Assembly: GCA_028023455.1 (NCBI GenBank)
Contig: JAQFVV010006275.1
Location: forward strand, 1,869,279-1,933,278
Length of the DNA: 64,000 nucleotides
Reading direction: 5' to 3'
From: Epiperipatus broadwayi
Lineage: Eukaryota > Onychophora > Udeonychophora > Euonychophora > Peripatidae
The position numbers and the translations under genes were made by a program. Under the pieces are notes generated by a model, which saw only the letters and a list, made by a program, of their open reading frames with translations, was not told where the DNA came from and made no database searches. This document shows, piece by piece, positions 14,442-25,759 of the stretch. Within the stretch, counting starts at the first letter, position 1. The number at the start of each line of letters is the position of its first letter.

Positions 14442-16705
14442 TGTAATGGGCTGGTGGTTTCCATAAGAGATAGGGGGAACACATCTTACTATGGTCGAAC
14501 TTTGGGTCTTTGGATAGGATGCAAGTGATTACACGATGAAATACATAACCTATGATTGTATCTACTTCCAATAGACAGTTCTACTTATTTTTATTAACCT
14601 AGATGCAATTTGGGTCAGTTCATCCAATTCTCATCCCTTTCTAGCCACGTTATACCGCAGTATTCGAACTCAGGGAGTAATTGCTTGAGCTCTCTTAACA
14701 GGGAAGGAGATCACACTAATAGTAGTTATTGCACCTCTATATAGGTGATAATTAATTACCAAAAATCAATTAAGCATAAGATATATAAAAATATGTATGT
14801 GCAATATAAGCATATATGTAATAAAAGTTATAATAAATGACTTAAATATGTATATGTATTTCCTCTATCAAGTGTAAAACTAAATAAGATAATAAGGTTT
14901 ATAACAGGTATGTGAATAATGAAGAGTTATAAAGCTGATGTTGGATATGGAAATAATGATGAGTTAGAGACCAAATTAAAATAACAAATTATATAAACAT
15001 TTACTGATTAACAAAAAAAAAATATGAATAACAATTAAATCTGATACACTTGTAATTTATTTTGTCAAGGATGAATTTCTACCATATCGATATCTATAAT
15101 GATATTAATAAAAATAAAATCCTTGCCCTAAACCCAATGGTAGAAGTTCATGTACTTGACTAATTATTTACAACAACGAATATGTAAAATTATAATAATA
15201 TGATTGCGATTTTAGCTGGCTAATTTAAATTATGTATACAAACATAACAACACAAAAAATATATCTTTGTTGTCTAGATAAATCAGTGATTATAAATCAT
15301 TGATTTAACAGTAATATAAAAATAAGCTTAATTAATGAGATAATGTTAAAATTTCTTACCTCTCATTTTTTTCTTAATTTGTAAAAAGTCAGTAGGATGG
15401 GGAGGTCAAAACTAGTAATTTTTTATTCTTTATACAATTAAAGGTGATAAAAAATATATATATTTAAATCTAATATTTTCCCCCTCATTACTCTCATACA
15501 GAATTTCTCTAAAATTATAACACATTAGCTTCCAATTGTAGAAAACAAAATTAATACATAAATTTTATAATAGACAAAATAATAAAACAAAAATCATGAT
15601 TCTTATCCCATTATGTTAATTAAAGTTTGATGAGTCTGCTGGAAAATGTTTATTTGCTAAATAAATTCCTATGAATGGAGATGAAGTTCTGCTCCCAATA
15701 TAAATTTTTTGTCTGGGTCAAAAAATAATAATGTTCTCCAATTATCCTGTCTTGGATTTTGTTAGGCATTTTATTTAAAGCAAAGATGGTTTTCAAGTTT
15801 TTTCTAAATGGGCAATAAAATCTTTAACTTTTCATGGCTTTATTGATGACATATTATTACCCCATGGTATAAACTTTTCAGCAAGCAATCATGATATAAA
15901 AATAATATATATTTATTGATTCATTTGCTTCTCAAGATTTCAATGATGATATTATTATATATCAAAACAATTAATTATTGAATATTACTGCAACACGTAA
16001 ATTTAACTAAAATTATCTAAGTAGCAAATAATTAAATTTTTACTTTCAAATTAGTTCTTCCATTTCAAACGATTGCTTCAAAAAATTCAGCTTTCAATCA
16101 TTTTGATTAATATTAAAAATATATATATATATTTAAATTCAAACATTCACATCCATTTTGTATTCGAATTTATTTTTAAGCAGAAAAAAAAAGTTCTATC
16201 TTCGAATGCAAAAGGCAGTATAACAATTAATACTGCGTTGTAGATTGCGTGAAGTTTTTTTAAGCATTTTAACCTTGACATTTCCTATTGTTTAACAGAC
16301 ATAATATAAATAAATGGGATTATAAATAAAAAATAATAATTTATAAATATTTTAAATTTCATTTCTACAAATGGTTGCTATGTATTTAGATTTTAATTCA
16401 GTCTTTTTTTTTGTTTAAGTTTATGTGTAAGTTTTTTGGTATAGTTCTCCCAGTTAGTAACATATAACACCTTTTATTCCAGTATTAGTATACCTATCTG
16501 TTTTTTCTTTTCCTGGTAATTTAATAGTTTTTATTACTTCTTTTAAAAATAAAAAGATGTTTATGTAAATGTATGTGTTGGAAAGAAAAAATGTTTATAT
16601 GATAATTTGCTTGTCAATTTATTGGTTGAGCAAATATGTCTATGTGGCTCCAATTAGTAAAGTGTCTTAAATAATTGGTGTATCAGGTTGTATCTCATCA
16701 CTACA
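14442..16705 (-). repeat. 3' LTR of the long-LTR element
   Basis: It aligns end to end with 20684-25759 once the LINE is removed. It begins on the plus strand with TGTAATGGGCTGGTGG and ends with ATCACTACA. It keeps the unoccupied LINE target site, GAATTTATTTTT at 16166-16177. No coding frame. At 2264 bp it is long for a Gypsy LTR. Confidence 0.87.
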
Positions 16706-16719
16706 ACACCCCTTCACTT
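16706..16719 (-). other. Polypurine tract of the LTR element
   Basis: On the minus strand the sequence immediately before the 3' LTR reads AAGTGAAGGGGTGT, mostly purine, in the position where plus-strand DNA synthesis of LTR elements is primed. Confidence 0.6.
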
Positions 16720-17349
16720 ACAGGGTTAAAATTCTAACTTATGGATAGAATTTTATCACTAACATATAAGTACGTGTTTGTTTAATGCTGGATTGAGTTA
16801 GGTTCAATGAAGGGTTTTAAAAAAATTTACTCCAGTGTTGCTTAATTTTATCAGATAATCTTTCAGAATTACTTTACACTTTTTTTATAGTTAAATCATA
16901 TATCATTTAAAGTGTGATTTGAACTTAGGGTTTTTTTCTTTTCTTCTTATTGATGGTTATGTGGGCCAAACAATTAACCGGTAATGTGTCTCTATTTAGA
17001 CGGCACATAAATTTATTTATTAGCCTTCATCCTGCTTCTTTTTGAGTCTTACTGGATTTTTTTGAAGGTCTAACTAAATATTAGAGCATCCATTACCCTG
17101 TATGGATTGACTCTTCTATCTTGGCTAATGTCAAGATAACCCAATGCTTTTAAAGCATTAACCTGGGTATATCCTCATCAACAAAAAATATATAAATATA
17201 ATATCCCTAGTTATACTCTTTTTTTAAAATCACCTAGATATAAATATAGATATTTTCCCTGATATTGATTTTATCTCTTACTATGCTTTAATTATCACTT
17301 CTAGTTATTATTCCAGCTGGGTTGTGCATCCTATAAAGCAACTGTATGT
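16720..17349. other. Interior of LTR element without gene
   Basis: Noncoding stretch between the integrase fragment and the polypurine tract. I see no frame or motif in it. Confidence 0.5.
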
Positions 17350-17690
17350 TCACATGGAGATTCCAAGATATGGTTTTAAGATACGGGCATTATATGTTCC
17401 TCGTACCTCTCCTCCAATATCAATCCAATATGCATTATGGCCAGATTGTTTTACTATTATAAATGGTCCTTCATATTGATTGAAAAACTTATGGTACATG
17501 TTATCTTGTGATTTACTTACATGTGGGGTTTTTATCAAGACTTTGTCCCCTACTCTTAAATTATAATATACCTTTCCTTTTTTTTTATTTCTTTGGTCAG
17601 CCATTTTCTTGAGTCTTTCATATGCTTGCAATCTTTCCTGTTCCACATTTATTTCTGTGGGATATACTGGTATAGGTGTGAGTTAGAACA
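17350..17690 (-). pseudogene. Integrase C-terminal fragment (GPY/F module)
   Basis: The minus-strand frame encodes the tail of a Gypsy-type integrase. It is preceded by a proline- and threonine-containing linker with PVYPTEIN. A basic helix (QERLQAYERLKKMADQRNKK) follows, then the beta-barrel module. Diagnostic pieces are RVGDKVLIKTP, YHKFFNQYEGPF and the closing ARILKPYL, matching the GPY/F domain that ends many Ty3/Gypsy integrases. It opens without a methionine at about 17690, and the zinc-binding and catalytic core domains are missing upstream. It is therefore a remnant of pol, not a gene. The next block upstream on this strand (18080-18232) has a second, diverged copy of the same motif. 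Confidence 0.8.
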
Positions 17691-18079
17691 CTCACTGATT
17701 GTTTTACATATGTATACTTTCATTTAAAGAAAAAAAATATAATATTGGGGTCCATTGCATTTTAATGCTACTAAGTTAACTTATACCATATATTTGCTTT
17801 TATTAAGCATAAATAGTGGTTTAGTATTAAAAAATTGTAGTTGCATCTATTTATGCTCTAATTGTTTTTGAAACATTCATAAAAACAATTTTATATATTC
17901 TTAAAAATAATATTTATATAAAAAGGTAACTAAATTAGCATTAACTTTCTAGTATTAAGTTTTTTTTTTAAACAGTATATTATCTCAAAATAAAAATTTA
18001 TATTCATAAACTTTTGGATTGTCTGTTGTACAAATTCCAAATTGCAATCTTTGAGGTCCATCCCTTTATTAGATTTTTA

Positions 18080-18232
18080 AACACTAACATGTCTATGCCT
18101 AATGAATGTAAAGGGACCTTCATACGTATTGCATAGTTTATGAAACTGGCAATCTCTTTGTTTAGTGGTTCCTAATGTGGCATGTTCTACCATGTTCCAA
18201 TTGTCTTGCTTATCAAGGTCATCATGTTGATA
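18080..18232 (-). pseudogene. In-frame continuation with a second GPY/F-like motif
   Basis: Directly after the TAA that ends the 493-codon frame, the same reading frame stays open for 51 more codons, to a stop at 18077-18079. The peptide includes FHKLCNTYEGPFTFIRH, which lines up with YHKFFNQYEGPFIIVKQ of the integrase fragment at 17350. The upstream HATLGTTKQRD aligns with TPHVSKSQDN. This suggests the long ORF once ran through into an integrase-type tail and was cut by one stop codon, or that a recombination joined them. Confidence 0.6.
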
Positions 18233-19714
18233 TTAGAGTTCATTTAAATGCCACAGCGAACATCTAAAATGATCATATACTTTGTGATAATTGTGACAAC
18301 TTATCATGGTTGCAGTTTTCTGTGTTAACAATATTATATTCTGATAGCTGCTATATAGTTCATCTCTATCTTGTCTGGAGAATACTTTAATTTTGTTTTG
18401 ATGGAAAATATGAGTATGATGAAATGTTTTTAAATATATATCCATCTCATCTTCTTCCATGCATTTTTTCATGATACCTTTAAAATATAAGATTGTCTCA
18501 CATATTGTGAATTTATTAAGGTGGTTAGCCTTAAGAATTTGAGAGCTTAGTTTTACTTGAGATGTTGCAGTATCATCCAACTGTTCTTGTCTCAACTTCT
18601 GAGATTCATAACCTATCTCAAACCTTATGCTATCTCTGGATAGGTTTGTTGAGTGGTCTGAACTCTCTATCTGACTTTGTAGATGTAGATGATCTCGTGA
18701 TAATGTAAATATTGCATTCATGGGATTAATTAGCTGGGTAGGTACTTGTATAGTTGATATCGAAATATCTGTGTTAATTTTGAGAGGATCATCTCTTATC
18801 TCTGGTATTACCTGTTGAGAGAAAATGGATTCTGGGTTGTGGTCATTTATTCCACTGAGATTTTTAGCAACAATCTCCAGATCATTTTCTACTTCATTTT
18901 CTAATTTTTGACTATCCTGAGTCTTGTGCCTTGTTTCTGTTTGTTGCATTCTCATGGTTTCTGAGTCTTGAAAACTCTCTGCTTCATTCATTTCTGCAGT
19001 TCTTTCTGGGTTTAACAGATTTTGATCAATCACTTCAAAAATATTGTGCTGATTCTTTGTGTCATTACTCTGCTGTGTGATAGGATAGTGATTCTGATGG
19101 TCTTCTTCTGTGATTATCATTTTAGCTAATAATGATTTACTCTGGATATCATCATAACATTCAGGGTAAGTTTTGGGTTTTTGGTGTTGGTTGTTCACAC
19201 TAATCTGTGTTGTATCATCATTCATGCTTGTTTTAATGGAGTTTATTTTTGGAGTTGGTATTGGAGTATTTGAGTTAATTTGATCAGTATTTGGTATTGT
19301 CTTCTCCAAAATATAGTTAATAGGATAATCTTCTATTCCATCATTGGGGATCTGAGATATCCAACCAGTACAAAATTCGGGATCAAATGAAGTTTGAGCA
19401 TTAAAAGATTGTTTAATAACTTGTTTTGATTCAAAAATAAAACTAGGCACATCCTTTTGTAAGATAATGGCTTGCTGCAGTTCATTTGAATTGTGGATAA
19501 TCATCTCATCATCTTTTTTACATATAAAAGGCCAATCTCCAATGAGTGAACATGCTGAATCAGGTGAAGATAGAATAGATTGACTAGGAGCACCAGGATT
19601 AACTTGCCTATGTTCATGCTGCACTCTTTCTAAAAATTCTCTATGTTCATCTGGACTATCTAAACCAGCATTAGATCTACCAGTAGTATATGTAATGACT
19701 AATTTTCCATCCAT
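18233..19714 (-). CDS. 493-residue ORF of the LTR element, function unknown
   Basis: This is the second-longest open frame in the window. It begins with ATG at 19714 and ends in TAA at 18233. No reverse transcriptase, protease or integrase catalytic motif is present. Residues 1-45 are charged. Roughly 90-330 is rich in Q, N, D, E, S and T and looks disordered. The last 100 residues carry several Cys and His (CETILYF, HHTHIFHQ, SCHNYHKVYDHF) without a clear zinc-knuckle spacing. Its place after the primer-binding site and before the integrase tail fits a gag-like or accessory protein of the element. A host gene captured by the element is a weaker alternative. It lies among degenerate sequence, so an intact 1.5-kb frame is notable. 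I do not recognise the family. Confidence 0.55.
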   Translation of the reverse strand: MDGKLVITYTTGRSNAGLDSPDEHREFLERVQHEHRQVNPGAPSQSILSSPDSACSLIGDWPFICKKDDEMIIHNSNELQQAIILQKDVPSFIFESKQVIKQSFNAQTSFDPEFCTGWISQIPNDGIEDYPINYILEKTIPNTDQINSNTPIPTPKINSIKTSMNDDTTQISVNNQHQKPKTYPECYDDIQSKSLLAKMIITEEDHQNHYPITQQSNDTKNQHNIFEVIDQNLLNPERTAEMNEAESFQDSETMRMQQTETRHKTQDSQKLENEVENDLEIVAKNLSGINDHNPESIFSQQVIPEIRDDPLKINTDISISTIQVPTQLINPMNAIFTLSRDHLHLQSQIESSDHSTNLSRDSIRFEIGYESQKLRQEQLDDTATSQVKLSSQILKANHLNKFTICETILYFKGIMKKCMEEDEMDIYLKTFHHTHIFHQNKIKVFSRQDRDELYSSYQNIILLTQKTATMISCHNYHKVYDHFRCSLWHLNEL

Positions 19715-19982
19715 AATAAATTGAAATCAGCCACTAGTAATATCGGACAATTCCAATGCTACAGTGTTATTTCAAATATACAGAGAATATTGAATATGAA
19801 CAAAGTACCAGTTATGCCAATGATAAGGTTTACCAGGTAAAAAATTGTTTTCATCTTCCACTGTAATTTTTTTACCTTCCCTTTTGTTGTCTTACGTATT
19901 CATCACACTTCCCAAATTTTTCAAACCCGGTTCAGCTGCCCTTTTCAGCCCTTTGTCTGGAGTTACTTTGTTCAAAATTTCA

Positions 19983-20195
19983 TCACTTTTTTATAGGGGC
20001 CATTTTATCCTCTGGATGCTTATTAGGTCGTTCCCACTTTTCTAACAGCTGCTTCATGTCACTGGTCAATGTTATTTTCATACTTCTTACATCCTCTGGT
20101 AACCTATTCCACAACATTTGTAATGTTTGTTCCCAGGTCATCTCCCTTTCACTATCACTATTATTTTTTATTTTAAGTAAATGTTCTTGATCCAT
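19983..20195 (-). pseudogene. Short gag-like leader ORF of LTR element
   Basis: A 70-codon frame starting ATG near the primer-binding-site side of the interior. The peptide is charged and helical, with TWEQTLQMLWNRLPEDV in the middle and a lysine-rich end. Being the first frame after the 5' LTR, it could be a gag remnant. Just beyond its stop another frame reads EKFGKCDEYVRQQKG, which may be a decayed zinc-knuckle region. No firm family match. Confidence 0.35.
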
Positions 20196-20663
20196 ATTTA
20201 TTAAATATTTCTTACTTCTAGTTAATATTTAAAATTTTTATTTATAAAGTTAAAATATATTATTTGGTTTTATTAATACATGTGAATATATAGAGTTTTA
20301 TACACCATCTTTTTGCCATTTACATTTAATTTAGATTTCCCTTATATATATGTAACTTTTATTTCTCTTTTTAAAAAACCTGATCTTTTATTTTCCCAGA
20401 CTCATCTATTTTAACTATGATTTAATCAATGATTATTTATTTAATAGCTGGTCTTGGCTCATTTCATTATTTATATCCCTCAAATTTCATTTACCATTCT
20501 AGATAATAGTTTTTATTTGATAAAACTATTTATAATAAAAAAAAATATTAAATACACTTTTCAAAGCTGTAAGTATATAAATCAATTATGTGTTAGATGT
20601 GTAAAATTTATAGAGGTTATAAGAGTTCAAGAGCTGGATCTTCTTGAAGACTTAATATTCATG

Positions 20664-20681
20664 CTGAAACTTTGGGCACCA
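20664..20681 (-). other. Primer-binding site of the LTR element
   Basis: Two bases after the 5' LTR (which ends at 20684 on this strand) the minus strand reads TGGTGCCCAAAGTTTCAG. It starts with TGG, the complement of a tRNA CCA end, as expected. I cannot name the tRNA with confidence. Confidence 0.65.
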
Positions 20682-22404
20682 GATGTAACAGGCTGGTGGT
20701 TTCCATAAGAGATAGGGGGAGCGCATCTTACTGTGGTCGGACTTTGGGTCTTTGGATAGGATGCAAGTGATTACACGATGAAATACATAACCTATGATTG
20801 TACCTACTTCCAATAGACTAGCTTTACCTATTTTTATTAATTAACCTAGATACAATATGGGTCAGTTCATCCAATTCTCATCCCTTTCTAGCCACGTTAT
20901 ACCACAGTATTTGAACTCAGAGAGTAATTGCTTGAGCTTTCTTAACAGGGAAGGAGATCACACTAATAGTAGTTATTGCACCTCTATATAGGTGATAATT
21001 AATTACCAAAAATCATTTAAGCATAAGATATATAAAAATATGTATGTGCAATATAAGCATATATGTATTAAAAGTTATAATAAATGACTTAAATATGTAT
21101 ATTTATTTCCTCTATCAAGTGTAAAACTAAATAAGATAATAATGTTTATAATGGGTATGTGAATAATGAAGAATCATAAAGCTGATGTTGGATATGGAAA
21201 TAATGATGAGTTAGAGACCAAATTAAAATAACAAATTATATAAACATTTACTGATGAACAAAAAAAAATATGAATAACAATTAAATCTGATACACTTGTA
21301 ATTTATTTTATCAAGGATGAATTTCTACCATATCGATATCTAAAATGATATTAATAAAAATAAAATCCTTACCCTAAACCCAATGGTAGAAGTTCATGTA
21401 CTTGACTAATTATTTACAACAACGAATATGTAAAATTATAATATGTATATGTGATTGCGATTTTAGCTGGCTAATTTAAAATATGTATACAAACATAACA
21501 ACACAAAAAATATATCTTTGTTGTCTAGATAAATCAGTGATTATAAATCATTGATTTAACAGTAATATAAAATAAGCTTAATTAATGAAATAATGTTAAA
21601 ATTTCTTACCTCTCATTTTTTTCTTAATTTGTAAAAAGTCAGTAGGATGGGGAGGTCAAAGCTAGTAATTTTTTATTCTTTATACAATTAAAGGTGATAA
21701 AAAATATATATATTTAAATCTAATATTTTCCCCCTCATTACTCTCATACAGAATTTCTCTAAAATTATAACACATTAGCTTCCAATTGTAAAAAACGAAA
21801 TTAATACATAAAATTTACAATAGACAAAATAATAAAACAAAAATCACGATTCTTATCCCATTATGTTAATTAACGTTCGATGAATCTGCTGGAAAATGTT
21901 TATTTGCTAAATAAATTCCTATGAATGGAGATGAAGTTCTGCTCCCAATATAAATTTCTTGTCTGGGTCAAAAAATAATAATGTTCTCCAATTATCCTGT
22001 CTTGGATTTGGTTAGGCATTTTATTTAAAGCAAAGATGGTTTTCAAGTTTCTTCTAAATGGGCAGTAAAATCTTTAACTTTTTATGGCTTTATTGATGAC
22101 GTATTATTACCCCATGGTATAAACTTTTCAGCAAGCAATCATGATATAAAAATAATATATATTTATTGATTCATTTGCTTCTCAAGATTTCAATGATGAT
22201 ATTATTATATATCAAAACAATTAATTATTGAATATTACTGCAACACACTAAAATTGTCTAAGTAGCAAATAATTAAATTTTTACTTTCAAATTAGTTCTT
22301 CCATTTCAAACGATTTCTTCAAAAAATTCAGCATTCAATCATTTTGATTAATATTAAAAATATATATATATTTAAATTCGAACATTCACATCCATTTTGT
22401 ATTA

Positions 22405-22416
22405 GAATTTATTTTT
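22405..22416 (+). repeat. LINE target-site duplication, left copy
   Basis: GAATTTATTTTT, repeated exactly at 25213-25224 and present once at the empty site 16166-16177 in the other LTR. Confidence 0.9.
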
Positions 22417-22810
22417 TCTCAAAACATTTATTAAACTAATTAATATGGGTGATATATTACAAATATGGATAATGAATAATTACAATATTAGATGAGTTAT
22501 GGAACTAACATTATTGAGTTAAACAGGGTTAGGTATTTAGTGGTTAAGTTCTTTGTTAACTTTTTTAGAGAGTCTGATATAGCTTCCATGTCTCTTGAAA
22601 AATGAATGTTGTGGCTAGAGTTTTGTCTCTTTGTTTAATTTTCTCTATGCTCTGAATAAATAAGTTTTCATCTGGCTTGGGATGTTGGTATTGTGCCTTG
22701 CACTTTACAATCCAAATGGCATAGGTGATGAAAATTGACAACCTGATTGTAAGAATATCTCTTCCACGAATGCATTCTTTTATATTAAGTATTTTGTAGT
22801 AGTCTATCTT

Positions 22811-24598
22811 TCAATTGTTAAATATTATTGTTTTAATATTACCTAGACCCATGCATGTTTTAATTATGTAGTCAAATGTTTCCTCATCCCTGCCACAGCT
22901 GTGGCAAATTGATTGGACTTTGGTGACAGATCTTTTATATCTGAGGAACCAGTTGACCGGCATGGCATCCAGATTAATTTTAAGTAAGTAATCTAAGTAT
23001 TTTGGTTCTAGAGCCCAATACTTGAATAGGGTAATCAGCTTGTGATTAGTTATTCCTAATCTTGTAGTAGAGATTTGATTATTTTGTTTTAGGATGTGAT
23101 GGGCATCCCATAGCTTGATCTTGTTTTGATAGTTGTTATGGGCATTTGTATTTTGTTGCATTGTTGACAGGATTAGGTGGTCAAGCCAGCTTAATTTTTT
23201 TGGGGGTGGGGTGTTGGTAGGAATTATGGATTCGGTGATCTGGTCATGGCCATACTTTTGGACTAGATTATATATCAGAGTGTGTGATTTCTGATAGTTA
23301 ATTGAAGTGATGGAATGTAGTGACATTCCATTTAATCTTTTGTTTTCCTGCATGTTTCTCATGCTGATGGAAACAGTTTGCCCTTTCCATAGTAATCTTG
23401 AGCAATATTGCTCAATTTTCTTGATGAATGTTTTATTTGCATTCATCATTGGCAGGTAGTATGCAATTTTTCTGTAAATCTTTATATTTAGCAGTAAAAT
23501 CTTACCATAGAGCGAAAGGTATACTTTTGAGAGGGTCTTAGTGATCTGGTCTGTGGACTGGAGCATTTTTTCCTGAAGTTCTTTAGACATTGCTGATTGC
23601 GATTTTGAAATATTAAATCCCAGAAATTTCTGTGGTTCAGCTTGGAAGCGCGATTTGATTTTTTTTCCAGATAGGATAGACCAAGCTGTGGATTTTCCTG
23701 TATTTATTTTTAGGTCTGATAGATTGGTATATTTGTCCAATATTTCATATTGTGTGTTTAGATATTTCTGAGTTGGCAGAAGGATCAAGACATCATCCAT
23801 GTAAGCGACTACCTTGATCGCTCTTTTGAGTCTGGGTATATATACTCCAGGCAGGTTATCTTCAATGTCTTTAAGAAGTGGATTGATGTAGCAGGCAAAC
23901 AGGAGAGCACTGAGTGGAGATCCTTGTGGGATTGAAGTATTCGGAGTAAAACTGTTTGTATATACTCCATTGAGTGATATGTGAATTTTCCTATTGTGTA
24001 GTAAATTGTCCAGTATCTGAATTATTTGGGAGGGAACACCAAGGTCCTCCAAAATATTCAGCAGTGTGCTGATATTGACTGAGTCAAATGCCTCAGATAT
24101 GTCAAGTTGTACGGCAATGGGCTTGGATTTTCTGTTGGTTCTGATGTAATCCAAGAGTATTTTGGTTTCACCAATCGCCATGAGTGCTGATGAGCCTTTC
24201 TTGGCATACTGAGAGGGCATGATATGACTCAGGATTTTATGTTGTATCTTATCTTTAATGACACCCTCTATAATCTTTATTAAGAGTGGAGACATGGATA
24301 TGGGTCTTATGTTGTTTATATCAGTAGAGTCTTTGCTTTTTTTCATAAATGGCACCAATGCAACTGGATATAAATTTTTAATGAACCTTTGCTTTTGCGC
24401 AAGATGGTCAATCATTAACATGATGATTGGGACAGTAAAATTGCTTAAGTGGGAGAGGAGAAATTTAGGTATCCCATGCATTCCGGGATGGATGCTGTCT
24501 GGAAGGGAGCATAGTTTGTTTTTAATATCTTGGACTGTGATCAAATGATCATCACTGGATGAATGTCTTGTCCAATCATGATCTACTGATGAGTTGTG
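22811..24598 (-). pseudogene. LINE reverse transcriptase, C-terminal part of ORF2
   Basis: The frame encodes reverse transcriptase in normal order. It contains RPISMSPLLIKIIEG, AVQLDISEAFDSV (motif A with its catalytic Asp), SIPQGSPLSALLF (motif B), VAYMDDVLIL (motif C, the YxDD box) and FLGFNI. All three catalytic aspartates are present. The C-terminus has CHSCGRDEETFDYIIKTC, the LINE cysteine motif in which the usual histidine seems replaced by Asp. The frame opens at the shift site near 24598, so ORF2 start codons inside it are not meaningful. It continues the endonuclease frame at 24576-25212 after one base of indel. Confidence 0.88.
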
Positions 24599-25212
24599 TT
24601 TTTTTTAATTTGTTTTCACAGTGTAGTTTAATTTTTTCAAGCATGTGGTATCCAGTCATGTTGGTGCCCTGATGTTTAATTAGTATTGGAGTATTTTGTT
24701 TTTTCTGTGGCCCCAGTGCCCACCTGAGATATCCTCTAGTCCAACAATATTGAGGAGCCAGATATATCTTGAATCTTTTCAGAGACACATATTCAGCAAG
24801 GGCTTTTTGCTTTGCTTTATATTCATTCTTAAGTGAGATGATGTCATCTATCGAGTTGCTTTCAGTAGAAAACTGTTTAAGTTGAGCATTAATGTTCTCT
24901 AGGTACTTTAATAATGAGGTTGGGCATTTTGACCTGTGGGAGTACTGGACTATTAGAGTTTGCAGAACTCCCACTAGTGTAAACCAAGCCTCCTCAGGTG
25001 GTCTTGAAAGTATATCTATTTTTCTAAATAGACTATATGCTTCTGATGGGATGGCTTCAGTTATGTTGGCCTTTGTTAGCATTCTAATTGTTTTGTTGTG
25101 ATTCAGTTGTGTGAGGTTATCAATTTGCATTGAGATGACCACTGCAAAGTGGTCAGAGAATGCTACAGGCTGAAGCACTGCCTCCATAATGTAGAGGAAT
25201 TCGGGTGTAGTG
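24576..25212 (-). pseudogene. LINE endonuclease end and linker, upstream part of ORF2
   Basis: The frame is open from the truncated 5' end of the LINE. It reads TTPEFLYIMEAVLQPVAFSD then HFAVVISM, the closing SDH motif of an apurinic-like endonuclease. About 170 residues of linker follow, containing YLENINAQLKQF and RWALGPQKK. It stops at 24576, shortly after the homopolymer shift. Most of the endonuclease is missing because of 5' truncation. Confidence 0.85.
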
Positions 25213-25224
25213 GAATTTATTTTT
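25213..25224 (+). repeat. LINE target-site duplication, right copy
   Basis: GAATTTATTTTT, identical to 22405-22416. Confidence 0.9.
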
Positions 25225-25759
25225 AAGCAGAAAAAAAAGTTCTATCTTCGAATGCAGAAGACAGTATAACAATTAATACTGTATTGTAGGTCGCATGAAG
25301 TTTTTTTAAGCATTTTAACCTTGACATTTCCTATTGTTTAACAGACATAATATGAATAAATAGGATTATAAATAAAAAATAATAATTTATAAATATTTTA
25401 CATTTCGTTTTTACAAATGGTTGCTATGTGTTTAGATTTTAATTCCATCATTGTTTGTTTTTTTTAAGTTTATGTGTAAGTTTTTTGGTATAGTTCTCAC
25501 CAGTTAGTAACATATAACACCTTTTATTCCAGTATTAGTATACCAATCTGTTTTTTCTTTTCCTAGTAATTTAATAGTTTTTATTACTTCTTTTAAAAAT
25601 AAAAAGATGTTTATGTAAATGTATGTGTTGGAAAGAAAAAATGTTTATATGATAATTTGCTTGTCAATTTATTGGTTAAGCAAATATGTCTATGTGGCTC
25701 CAATTGGTAGAGTGTCTTAAATAATTGGATGGTGTATCAGGTTGTAGCTCATCACTACA

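Larger units (their letters stand above)
22417..25212 (-). mobile_element. APE-type non-LTR retrotransposon (LINE), 5'-truncated
   Basis: The 2796-bp insert is bounded by a perfect 12-bp target duplication. Read on the minus strand it starts inside the endonuclease domain, so it is 5'-truncated as usual for LINEs. It runs through reverse transcriptase to a C-terminal cysteine motif and ends with about 394 bp of 3' UTR. An AATAAA lies near the 3' end (about 22427-22432) and the adjacent A-run of the target may serve as tail. The coding frame is open except for one shift in an 8-base homopolymer (24599-24606). I cannot place it in a clade without a tree. Confidence 0.92.
14442..25759 (-). mobile_element. 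Long-LTR retrotransposon (Gypsy-like), degenerate, with nested LINE
   Basis: Two direct repeats of about 2264 bp (14442-16705 and, minus its LINE insert, 20684-25759) flank an interior of about 4 kb. Read on the minus strand the LTRs start TGTAGTGATGAG and end in TTACA, giving the canonical TG...CA. A primer-binding site follows the 5' LTR and a purine-rich tract precedes the 3' LTR. The element sits in an AT dinucleotide tract; ATAT flanks both ends, but the target-duplication length cannot be fixed there. The integrase tail with the GPY/F-type motif places it with Ty3/Gypsy elements. Protease, reverse transcriptase, RNase H and most of integrase were not seen, so it is an internally deleted copy. 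The LTRs differ mostly by single bases and small indels, so insertion is moderately old. Confidence 0.85.
20684..25759 (-). repeat. 5' LTR of the long-LTR element, interrupted by a LINE
   Basis: LTR sequence is at 20684-22416 and 25213-25759, separated by the LINE. Subtracting the LINE and its 12-bp target duplication gives about 2268 bp, close to the 2264 bp of the other LTR. Outer end ATCACTACA at 25751-25759. Confidence 0.87.

Noticed and set aside
24258-25101. Plus-strand ORFs of 96 and 69 codons
   Set aside because: Antisense shadows of the LINE reverse transcriptase and linker.
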